A stretch of 64,000 nucleotides of DNA from Nitrospiraceae bacterium (GTDB taxonomy: Bacteria > Nitrospirota > Nitrospiria > Nitrospirales > Nitrospiraceae), in assembly GCA_919902505.1 (NCBI GenBank), contig CAKKRE010000016.1, forward strand, positions 310,001 to 374,000. The letters run 5' to 3'. A model generated the notes under the pieces. It did no database searches and was not told the origin of the DNA. It saw only the letters and a list, made by a program, of their open reading frames with translations. Positions 16,912-24,334 of the stretch are shown here, piece after piece. Both the position numbers and the translations under genes were made by a program. How positions within the stretch are numbered: position 1 is the stretch's first letter; every line of letters starts with the position of its first letter.

Positions 16912-18726
16912 ATGATCTTGAAACGCTGGCTTGTCGGCCTGCCACTCAAGACGAAGGAAGCCGCTCACGAACGCCTTTCTAAGCGACTCGCCCTAGCCGT
17001 CTTTTCCTCCGATGCCTTGTCCTCGGTGGCCTATGCCACGGAGGAAATTCTGCTCGTCCTGACGCTGGCCGGCGCAGCCATGGTCGGCTATTCCATCCCG
17101 CTCAGCCTCTCCATCATCGGTCTGCTGATTATCCTGACCATGTCCTATCGGCAGATTATTTTTGAATATCCGGAGGGTGGCGGCGCCTACATCGTGGGCA
17201 AGTCGAACCTCGGCGAATGGCCGGGACTGGTCGCGGCCGCGGCCTTAATGATCGATTATGTGTTGACCGTCGCCGTCAGCGTCGCGGCGGGAATGGCCGC
17301 GCTCACCTCCGCCGTCCCGACGCTCCTTCCCCATCGCGAAGCCCTCTGCGTCGCCGCAATCCTTCTGGTGACCGTCGTCAACTTGCGAGGTGTCCGCGAA
17401 TCGGGGCAGTTCTTCGCCGTGCCGACCTATATTTTCATCGCAACCATCGCAGCCATGCTCGGCGTCGGCGTCGTCCAGATTCTGTTCGGCCATGCGGCAC
17501 GTGTCGAGCCGCTCCCCAGCATGGCGCCCACGGAGCCGTTGACTCTGTTTCTCCTGCTTCGCGCCTTTTCTTCCGGCTGTACCGCGCTCACCGGCGTCGA
17601 GGTCATCTCGAACGGTGTCTCGGCGTTCAAGAAGCCTGAACCGAAGAACGCCGCGTTTACCATGATCGGCATGGCGGCGATTCTCGGCACCATGTTCATC
17701 GGCATCAGCGCCATGGCCTACTACTTCGGAATCGTGCCCAAAGGCGATGAGACCGTGGTCTCTCAAATCGCACGCGCCATCTTCGGAACAGGCCCGCTCT
17801 ACTTTCTTGTGCAGGCATCGACCATGGTCATTTTGATTCTGGCCGCCAATAGCAGTTTCAACGGATTTCCGCGCCTGGCCTCGATCCTGGCCCGCGACAG
17901 CTATATGCCGCACCAAATGTCCATGATGGGCGACCGGCTGGTCTTCTCGAACGGCGTCATCATTCTCGGCGTCTTCTCCTGCCTGCTGATCGTCCTGTTC
18001 AACGGCAACACCCATGCGCTGATCCCCCTCTATGCCGTCGGTGTGTTCCTCTCCTTCACGATCTCCCAGGCCGGAATGGTGAAACGCTGGCTCGTCAAGA
18101 AGGGACCGCACTGGGAAAAGAAGCTGTTGGTCAACGGCATCGGCGCCGTGACCACCGCCATTGCCACATTGATTATCGCCAGCACCAAGTTCGCCCATGG
18201 CGCGTGGATCGTCATCGTACTCATCCCGCTGCTCATTACGTTTTTTCGCGCGATCCGCTCCCATTACAAGGCCGTCTCGGAACAAGTCGCACTATCCCGT
18301 GGACACCGCCCACCCATGCCCCGGCGCAACATCGTCGTACTCCCGATCGGCGGGGTCAATCGGGCCGTCATTCGCGCCGTAGACTATGCGCGGAGCCGTT
18401 CCGGAGACATTCGTGCGGTGCTCGTCGATGTGGATCCGGAAGAGACCGCCCGGGTGGAAATTCAATGGGCCCAGTGGGGTTGCGGCGTACCGCTCACGGT
18501 GCTGCCCTCTCCTTACCGGTCGGTATTGAGTTCCCTACTCGACTATCTCGAACAGGTGTTGCAGAAAGATCAGGAATGTTGGGTCACGGTGGTGATCCCT
18601 GAAATTCTCCCCGCCCGTTGGTGGCAAAATATTCTGCACAATCAGCGAGCCTTCATGCTGAAAGGCGCCCTCCTGTTTAAGGATCGCGTCATCCTAACCG
18701 ACGTGCCCTACCACCTCACGAGGTGA
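16912..18726 (+). CDS. APC-family amino acid permease
   Basis: 604 residues. The first about 450 form roughly 12 transmembrane helices of the amino acid-polyamine-organocation superfamily: SKRLALAVFSSDALSSVAYATEE at the start, the helix-1 break region, YPEGGGAYIVGKSNLGEWPG, and FSSGCTALTGVEVISNGVSAF. The last about 150 are a soluble cytoplasmic domain starting NIVVLPIGGVNRAVIRAVDYA. This domain resembles the universal-stress-like tail seen in this permease group. Proteins of this type are often found in bacteria with YdaO-like or potassium-transporter annotations; the transported solute cannot be fixed. The last codons overlap the start of the next gene. No ribosome site precedes the start codon. 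Confidence 0.85.
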   Translation: MILKRWLVGLPLKTKEAAHERLSKRLALAVFSSDALSSVAYATEEILLVLTLAGAAMVGYSIPLSLSIIGLLIILTMSYRQIIFEYPEGGGAYIVGKSNLGEWPGLVAAAALMIDYVLTVAVSVAAGMAALTSAVPTLLPHREALCVAAILLVTVVNLRGVRESGQFFAVPTYIFIATIAAMLGVGVVQILFGHAARVEPLPSMAPTEPLTLFLLLRAFSSGCTALTGVEVISNGVSAFKKPEPKNAAFTMIGMAAILGTMFIGISAMAYYFGIVPKGDETVVSQIARAIFGTGPLYFLVQASTMVILILAANSSFNGFPRLASILARDSYMPHQMSMMGDRLVFSNGVIILGVFSCLLIVLFNGNTHALIPLYAVGVFLSFTISQAGMVKRWLVKKGPHWEKKLLVNGIGAVTTAIATLIIASTKFAHGAWIVIVLIPLLITFFRAIRSHYKAVSEQVALSRGHRPPMPRRNIVVLPIGGVNRAVIRAVDYARSRSGDIRAVLVDVDPEETARVEIQWAQWGCGVPLTVLPSPYRSVLSSLLDYLEQVLQKDQECWVTVVIPEILPARWWQNILHNQRAFMLKGALLFKDRVILTDVPYHLTR

Positions 18727-18728
18727 GC

Positions 18729-19850
18729 ATGCGCAATACAGAATCCACGGGTTCAGCGAACGGACGGAAGGCGCGAGCCTGTCTCCTTGCGCTCACGCTG
18801 TTGCTGTGCGTGCCTGAGTTGCCGGCATTGGCCTTTAAGATTGTCGCTCCCGCCGACGGTGCAGTCTTGACCTCCGGCCAGGCAGTTCCTGTCGAGGTTG
18901 AAGCTGGGCGGGAGGCAGGCCTCGTCGAAGTCCGCTATTACTGGTATCCGGAGCAGACCGAGGCCCTGGTAGAACAGGGAGAAGATCGGGCAGGGAAGGC
19001 CTCCCAAGGAAGCATGGCCACAGAGAAATATTGGCAGAAAGACAGCATCACCGGGGCGCCTGTCGTGGCCCTGCCGGCGCTGACCTCAACAGTCGACCGC
19101 GTGCCTCCTTATGGTGGCGCGTTGCCTGTCCCGTCGGACGCCATCGGCCGCATGCGACTCCTGGCCATCGCCGATATTTCACAAGGCCGGCTTGGCCGCA
19201 AGACCGTGTTCGACGAAGTCTTTGTCACCGTCCAGCCTGCAGTTGACCTGCTGTCCATCGATTTCGAGACCGAGAAACCGCTGCAGCTTGGTCGTACCGG
19301 ACAATCCTCCGCCTACGGGCACGTCGACTCCCTCGGCAAGATCTTTGAACTCCCCGTCGTGGGTGAATTCGCCGACGGGGTCATGCGCCCCCTCTCGTCG
19401 CCCAGTACCGGCACGAAGTACAGCTCCGGCGACGACCATATTCTTAAAGTCTTGCCGGAAGGGCTGCTACAGATTGTCGGTAACGGCAAGACCTCGCTCA
19501 CCGTGACGAACCGCGGCAAACAAGCGACGCTCGACGTGCGTGTGGAGGTCAATCCCGAGCCGAACGAACCCCCGACTGCCGATGCCGGCGCCGCCAAAAC
19601 GGTCAAGGCCGGCACGAAGGTGCGATTGAATGGATTACAAAGTCGGGACCCCGAAGGTGAAGCCCTGTTCTACGCCTGGAGTCAGGTGCGTGGCAGCAAA
19701 GTCGCGATGCTCGATGTCAACATGGCAGAACCCTCGTTTACCGCGCCCTACGTCTCTGAAACCCGCACCTTTCGCTTTAAGCTGCGCGTGACGGATAAAA
19801 AGGGTGCCGATAGTGTGCCGGCGTATGTAGACATCACCGTCGAACCTTAG
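18729..19850 (+). CDS. Secreted Ig-like / K319-type beta-domain protein
   Basis: About 373 residues; a GTG at 18723 overlapping the permease stop is the alternative start. A signal peptide (ACLLALTLLLCVPELPALA) is followed by a beta-rich region (FKIVAPADGAVLTSGQAVPV). Around residues 190-280 there is a Big_2-like strand pattern (LQIVGNGKTSLTVTNRGKQA). The C-terminal 90 residues form a PKD/REJ-like domain (PPTADAGAAKTVKAGTKVRL, RDPEGEALFYAWSQV, FRFKLRVTDKKGADS). This is a periplasmic or surface adhesin-like protein with no catalytic motif. It is translationally coupled to the APC permease, which may mean a shared envelope function; that is inference. Confidence 0.72.
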   Translation: MRNTESTGSANGRKARACLLALTLLLCVPELPALAFKIVAPADGAVLTSGQAVPVEVEAGREAGLVEVRYYWYPEQTEALVEQGEDRAGKASQGSMATEKYWQKDSITGAPVVALPALTSTVDRVPPYGGALPVPSDAIGRMRLLAIADISQGRLGRKTVFDEVFVTVQPAVDLLSIDFETEKPLQLGRTGQSSAYGHVDSLGKIFELPVVGEFADGVMRPLSSPSTGTKYSSGDDHILKVLPEGLLQIVGNGKTSLTVTNRGKQATLDVRVEVNPEPNEPPTADAGAAKTVKAGTKVRLNGLQSRDPEGEALFYAWSQVRGSKVAMLDVNMAEPSFTAPYVSETRTFRFKLRVTDKKGADSVPAYVDITVEP

Positions 19851-19977
19851 GCAGGCTGCTGAAAAAGGCCCCCGGCGGCGTTCTCAGTCGTGCGCTTCCT
19901 TGCGACGTACCATAAAGGTACGCCTCAGTCACCGCACTCCTTGCGGCCTCGTTGGATGACCTGTTTGAGCAGCCTGC
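19851..19977 (+). repeat. 127-bp palindromic repeat (MITE/REP-like)
   Basis: The ends are perfect 10-bp inverted repeats, GCAGGCTGCT (19851-19860) and AGCAGCCTGC (19968-19977). A smaller internal palindrome, GTACC-ATAAA-GGTAC, is also present. The element starts directly after the TAG stop of the preceding gene. Sequences of this build are, from memory, dispersed in Nitrospira genomes. It could also act as a terminator. No flanking target duplication is clear. Confidence 0.65.
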
Positions 19978-20436
19978 AAGAATAGAATGTAAGCGCATCG
20001 AACCTAGGAGCCTGTCCGAGTAATGCGGGACACCGCAGCAAGCTCAGGAGAATGTGCGCCGTGTGCAAACGTAGGCCACCTGGCAGGACCCGAACCGAGG
20101 CACTCACAACCTATCAACTCACCAACCTTCCGCTACGATGATAGTGATGGCTGCGAGACAGGGTTCGCTCTCCTGGTACAGTCTCGCAGGAGACGGGCGG
20201 TAACAATATTCCGTCATCGTTGAATACGCCTACTTCAAAAATCTACTTACCGTATCCACTTAGATACTCATCGTATCTTGTTGGATACGATGAGTAGGAC
20301 CATCACCAGACGACATTCCCGCCTCATGCTCATTGCACGGCAGCAAAAAATTTCACCGTACCTACCCTTACCGACAAATGCTCCACTGAACTGTCGTGCC
20401 AGGAACGGTACGGCGTGGCAGCAACCATGACAGCAC
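19978..20436. other. Intergenic region with two hairpins, no convincing gene
   Basis: About 460 bp between the palindromic repeat and the HExxH gene. It holds a 9-bp inverted repeat CTGCGAGAC / GTCTCGCAG (20151-20159 and 20181-20189) and the strong hairpin at 20265-20296. Small open frames here lack ribosome sites and resemble nothing I know. I looked for a RiPP-like precursor peptide and saw none convincing. Confidence 0.5.
20265..20296. repeat. Perfect 13-bp hairpin
   Basis: TACTCATCGTATC (20265-20277), loop TTGTTG, GATACGATGAGTA (20284-20296). A further GTATC / GATAC pair lies just upstream. There is no T-run on either side, so an operator or structured RNA is as likely as a terminator. 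Confidence 0.7.
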
Positions 20437-21987
20437 TTACACTAAATTGAACGCCTCCCCCGCACGGGCCAACTCGGCTCGATGGCGGCGCAAGGCGGGA
20501 CCGAACGACGACCGGCTCACATCTTTCTCATGGGTCAGCATCTGTTGTTCGATGTGCGCCAACGCATCGGCCAACTGCGCCACCACTCGTGTTCCCCCGC
20601 GGGTCAGCCATTTGAAGTGGCCGCCCGCAAGGTCGAGATCCTTCAGGGAATAACGCACCGAGTCGATTTCTTCGAGGCAACGGTAGCGAGCTCTCTCAAG
20701 ATCGCGCAGGCTCAGGCCGGCCTTTTTCCATCGTGCATTCCCTGCCCGACCAGACCCCCAGGTCACCAGCCTCTCGAACAGCATCGCCCCCATGGTGAAC
20801 GTGAAGGTCGCGTGAAGAATCCCTCTCAGCGGCCGCAGACTGCGCCGCCAGGGTGAATAAAAAATCTCCTGGTTGTGATCGTGTTGATACATCACGTCTT
20901 TGCGTAGCAGCAAATTGAGGTGATGGTGGCTGTTCTCGTGGATCAGATCGTCGATCAAGTCGAGCCGGTCACGGTCAAAACAATTGATGGCCGACAGTCC
21001 GGGGCGATGCCGGTAGCTGAAGCTCACCACACCGGAGGCTTTGAGCGGCACGACACGCGAGGTCAATAACGCCAGCAGCCGATCCCCCTCCGGCCAGGCC
21101 GACGCAATAACAGACAGTGCCCGTCGCATGCGTGCGGCAATCTCCGGCCTCGTCGGCCGCACCGCCACCGGCGTCTTGTCCTTTCCATAGACCAGTGTCG
21201 GCCCGAGTATAAGCGCGCCATATTGGCTCTCCCTGAGGCACAGGGGCTCCATACGCCGCCAATGCCACCGCGCCTTCTTGTCGTATGCAACCATGGCATA
21301 GTCCTGATCGCCGACCAGCAGATCGATCCCGGATGGTTTGATCAGAAATTCTCCCTGCCCGCCAGCGCGCTTGAGCGCCGATTGAACCGAGCCTGGAGCC
21401 GCATAGGACAAGCCCGCTATGCCGACTGCGCAGACCCAGGGCAATTCGACGCGCTCCATATTTGCGTTCAAATCACAGGGCACCAGCCACGCGTCCTTAC
21501 CCTGCCCGGCTACCCACGCACAAGCCAGCTGGGGAGCAAAGCAGACAGACTCTTGCGTGATTTCCCGCGCCAATCGCTGGCAAAATGCGGTCAGTCGGGA
21601 AAGAAGCAGGCGAGGCTCAGGCTTGCCGTTGGGGAAAATCTCATCGGCATACCCGTGCTCGTAGAACTTTTCCCTAAACTCCACGCGGAGCTGCTCGGCA
21701 ATCTCTCCGCGAGATCGCTCCTGCCGCACCTGCACCAGGATGTCGACGAAATACAGCAAGTCGTTCAGCGACTCGATCCACCCGACCACCTTCCAATTGC
21801 TGTAATCCTCCGACGTGTACGACTGTCCCAACGTACGAAACCAATCGACCGGCAACCCGAACATGCAGACAGCGTCGGCATAATTCCGTTCAAAATCCTG
21901 GCATACTTCCTTGAGCAACCCTCGCATCGAGCGCCGAAATTCCGATATCAGCCGTTCGAGTACCCGCGCATCTAATAACGTCATCAA
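20437..21987 (-). CDS. HExxH-motif peptide-modification enzyme (mod_HExxH / aKG-HExxH peptide hydroxylase-like)
   Basis: 516 residues. The key segment is LIDDLIHENSHHHLNLLL, with HENSH fitting HExxH near residue 349. It is followed by IFYSPWRRSLRPLRGILHAT and a helical FTFTMGAMLFERL region. This SPWR...RPL.G.LH arrangement is the hallmark I know for the HEXXH putative peptide modification family; some members have been shown to be 2-oxoglutarate/iron peptide beta-hydroxylases in RiPP pathways. The usual neighbours (precursor peptide, other modifying enzymes, exporter) are not evident, so this is an orphan. The gene is alone between two hairpins, and an AAAGG ribosome site precedes ATG 21987. 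Substrate unknown. Confidence 0.8.
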   Translation of the reverse strand: MMTLLDARVLERLISEFRRSMRGLLKEVCQDFERNYADAVCMFGLPVDWFRTLGQSYTSEDYSNWKVVGWIESLNDLLYFVDILVQVRQERSRGEIAEQLRVEFREKFYEHGYADEIFPNGKPEPRLLLSRLTAFCQRLAREITQESVCFAPQLACAWVAGQGKDAWLVPCDLNANMERVELPWVCAVGIAGLSYAAPGSVQSALKRAGGQGEFLIKPSGIDLLVGDQDYAMVAYDKKARWHWRRMEPLCLRESQYGALILGPTLVYGKDKTPVAVRPTRPEIAARMRRALSVIASAWPEGDRLLALLTSRVVPLKASGVVSFSYRHRPGLSAINCFDRDRLDLIDDLIHENSHHHLNLLLRKDVMYQHDHNQEIFYSPWRRSLRPLRGILHATFTFTMGAMLFERLVTWGSGRAGNARWKKAGLSLRDLERARYRCLEEIDSVRYSLKDLDLAGGHFKWLTRGGTRVVAQLADALAHIEQQMLTHEKDVSRSSFGPALRRHRAELARAGEAFNLV

Positions 21988-22020
21988 CTGCAGCCTTTCT
22001 GGATCACATAGGGTGTCGCG

Positions 22021-22043
22021 CGGGCACTCTACGCGAGTGCCCG
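22021..22043. repeat. 9-bp hairpin upstream of the HExxH gene
   Basis: CGGGCACTC (22021-22029), loop TACGC, GAGTGCCCG (22035-22043), lying 33 nt before the HExxH start codon on its transcribed side. It has no T-run; a regulatory leader structure is possible. Confidence 0.55.
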
Positions 22044-22188
22044 TCGGCTGACAAGCCAGCGGGTGGCAACCGACTGCGGGAATGAAGTCACCTGCGATGA
22101 AGCGGTGAGAACAGGGGCAGAACTGTCGGGAGAGCGGGCAAGCCTGGCGGAGGACGATTCGTCGAGGCTGCTGCGTCGGCGGAACAAC

Positions 22189-22216
22189 CCCGCGAAACCG
22201 GCGCCGGTTTCGCGGG
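22189..22216 (-). terminator. Perfect 28-bp palindrome after the zinc-ribbon gene
   Basis: CCCGCGAAACCGGC at 22189-22202 and its exact reverse complement at 22203-22216 form a very stable stem 7 bp beyond the zinc-ribbon stop. It is followed on the minus strand by GTTGTT, a poor T-run, so termination is likely but not textbook. Confidence 0.65.
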
Positions 22217-22223
22217 GGAAGGC

Positions 22224-22451
22224 CTACGCCGTCAGCTTGATCAGATCAAAGAGGAACGGCTTCTCGGGAGCCGAGGCCGGAACAGGGTGGAGATGAGAAT
22301 TCTGCACCATCCGATGGCGCTGGATCAGCGTATCGACCACATTGCCGCAGCTCAGGCACCGGTGCGCACTGAGCCGCATGGGGTGATAACTTTCCTGCAG
22401 ATCGATCAAATCATCCGTCACCATCAAACCATCACAGCGCGTGCACGTCAT
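22224..22451 (-). CDS. Small zinc-ribbon protein
   Basis: 75 residues from ATG 22451, chosen because of the ribosome site GGGAGG 6 nt upstream; a longer frame to 22601 has no ribosome site. Two Cys pairs (CTRCDG at the start and CLSCGN about residue 31) make a four-Cys zinc ribbon. The acidic and hydrophobic segment DDLIDLQESY lies between them. The C-terminal half (VDTLIQRHRMVQ) is helical. I know this type as short conserved hypothetical proteins of Nitrospira and relatives. Function unknown, perhaps nucleic-acid binding or regulation. It is divergent from rqcH and ends in a strong stem-loop. Confidence 0.75.
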   Translation of the reverse strand: MTCTRCDGLMVTDDLIDLQESYHPMRLSAHRCLSCGNVVDTLIQRHRMVQNSHLHPVPASAPEKPFLFDLIKLTA

Positions 22452-22773
22452 GAGTCGCCTCCCTTCGGACAGCTGGTGAGATCTCCCGTCCTGTCCGGAA
22501 AAACCTCGTGCCCATGTGAACAACTCAACAACCGTCAGGCCTGAAAAGAAGCAATGTGGATGCCACTGATCGCACCGGGCCATTTCTTCACCTGGCCGCA
22601 AGATGCGACCACACCAAAACCGATCCTCTCACGACAAATTGACTCGGCTGTGACCGAATTGGTCTCATGGGACAAAAATGGGTACAATCGACTAACTCCG
22701 CTGAAAACCTATCTACCCCCTGTTGGATCAGGGGTCAGATCTATCCCTGCGGACCAGGAGTAACGTACCGAAA

Positions 22774-24228
22774 ATGGCGCTCAGCGCGACAGAAATTGGT
22801 TCCATTGTTCAGGAACTGGCGCCGGCCCTGGCCGACGGCTGGATCCAGAAAATCTCCCAACCACTCCCTGACGGCCTGTTGCTGGAGATTCGTGTGCCCG
22901 GCCACACTCGCCGATTGCTCTGTTCCTTGCGCGACGGAACGGCACGGATACACCTCGTGCGCGAAAGCCTTCCCAACCCGCCGACCCCGCCCTCGTTCTG
23001 CCAACTGCTGCGGGCACGCATACAAGGCGCGCGTATCGACGGCATCACACATGTCCCCGGCGACCGAATCGTTCGGCTGGACCTGACAAGCCGGGATGGG
23101 CCGGTGACCTTGATCGCGGAACTGTTCGGTCGAAACGCAGACCTGTTGTTCCTGAATGGAGAAGGACGAGTGCTCGCCACACTTCGCCACAACAAAGACC
23201 GTGTGGGCCAGGCCTACCTGGCTCCAACTGCCGCCGCGCCTCGCCCCTCAGAGAACGAGGGTGCCACGCCCACACTGGAAACTCCGCCGCCGACCGACTC
23301 TGATCCCTTCCCGCTCTCCTCCAGGTTGGCAACTCTTTATCGGGAGCGCGAAGCGGAGCTGTCGCACCTCGCCCAGGTCCGACAGCGCGAAGCGGCACTA
23401 CGAAAAGCCCTCAAAAAGCTTCTGCGTCGGATGGAAGGGCTCCGTCGCGATCTCGAACAGGCGGGACGATACGAACCCTACGCGCGATACGGCGAACTGT
23501 TGAAAGCCAATCTCGGCTTACTGAAGAAAGGAATGACCGCCGTCTCAGTTGTGGATTATTACGATGAACGACTGCCGGAATTGTCGATTCCGCTCGATCC
23601 CACCAAGGGGCCACAGGCCAACATGGATGCGTACTTCGCTAAATATCGGAAATTCGTGTCCGCCCAACGAGAAATTTCACCACGCGTGGCAACCATTGAG
23701 ACGGACGTGCAGCAGCTCCAAGCTGAATTGGAGACCATCAAGAATGGAACCTGGCAGGCGCCCAATCATGATCGACGAACCACGCCAGCAACAATATCTC
23801 GCCCAGAGCGGAAGCAAACCGCCATCGAGGAACGCCGGGGACCGTTTCGACGCTTCATCTCTTCGGACGGCCATCCGATCTTTGTCGGGCGCAATGCCCG
23901 TGAGAATGACGAACTTACGTTCGGCCTCGCCAAAAGCGAGGATCTCTGGCTGCATGCGCGCGGCACACCGGGCTCGCATGTCGTCGTGCGCTTGGAGAAG
24001 GGCACCGATCCGCCTCCTGAGACGATACGGGACGCAGCCACGCTCGCCCTGTTGTATAGCGATCTGAAAAAAAGCGGAAAGGGTGACGTCATTTACACCC
24101 GACGTAAGTGGGTCAAGAAGGCCAAGGGCCAGGCGCCAGGAGCGGTCACCGTCACCCAGGAGAAAACCATCTACGTCACCCTCGACAAACCGCGCCTGGA
24201 TGCGCTCAAGGCGCGAGGCGCGCACTGA
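22774..24228 (+). CDS. rqcH: RqcH/NFACT-family ribosome quality control protein
   Basis: 484 residues from ATG 22774; a TTG frame starts at 22723. The N-terminal NFACT-N domain (SATEIGSIVQELAPALADGW, RIHLVRESLPNPPTPPSFCQ) is followed by an HhH-like region with DRIVRLDL and ELFGRNADLLFL. A coiled coil follows at about residues 190-330 (REREAELSHLAQVRQREAAL). The C-terminal NFACT-R domain contains GHPIFVGRNARENDELTF and LWLHARGTPGSHVV, the conserved DLWLHAR core. RqcH/Rqc2 binds stalled 50S subunits carrying peptidyl-tRNA and recruits tRNA-Ala to add C-terminal alanine tails. It is shorter than many homologs (about 570) but has all the domains. Confidence 0.9.
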   Translation: MALSATEIGSIVQELAPALADGWIQKISQPLPDGLLLEIRVPGHTRRLLCSLRDGTARIHLVRESLPNPPTPPSFCQLLRARIQGARIDGITHVPGDRIVRLDLTSRDGPVTLIAELFGRNADLLFLNGEGRVLATLRHNKDRVGQAYLAPTAAAPRPSENEGATPTLETPPPTDSDPFPLSSRLATLYREREAELSHLAQVRQREAALRKALKKLLRRMEGLRRDLEQAGRYEPYARYGELLKANLGLLKKGMTAVSVVDYYDERLPELSIPLDPTKGPQANMDAYFAKYRKFVSAQREISPRVATIETDVQQLQAELETIKNGTWQAPNHDRRTTPATISRPERKQTAIEERRGPFRRFISSDGHPIFVGRNARENDELTFGLAKSEDLWLHARGTPGSHVVVRLEKGTDPPPETIRDAATLALLYSDLKKSGKGDVIYTRRKWVKKAKGQAPGAVTVTQEKTIYVTLDKPRLDALKARGAH

Positions 24229-24242
24229 CGACAAATGCTCAG

Positions 24243-24292
24243 TGTTCAAATTCTCAATTTTCAATTCAACATTGAGAATTGCGCATTGAACA
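24243..24292. repeat. Nested inverted repeat between rqcH and the sigma-54 activator gene
   Basis: Outer arms TGTTCAA / TTGAACA (about 24243-24249 and 24286-24292) enclose inner arms ATTCTCAAT (24250-24258) / ATTGAGAAT (24271-24279). It could end rqcH transcription or act in the control of the activator gene. Confidence 0.55.
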
Positions 24293-24334
24293 TTTCCCCT
24301 CTTCCCTGACTGCCTTTCTATCGATAACCGAGAC

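Noticed and set aside
17245-18285. 346-codon minus-strand frame opposite the APC permease
   Set aside because: His/Asp/Gly-rich shadow translation without any domain; the permease frame has about 12 membrane helices.
19978-22223. RiPP precursor peptide for the HExxH enzyme
   Set aside because: Several short frames on both strands were read, but none has a ribosome site and a leader-plus-core pattern.
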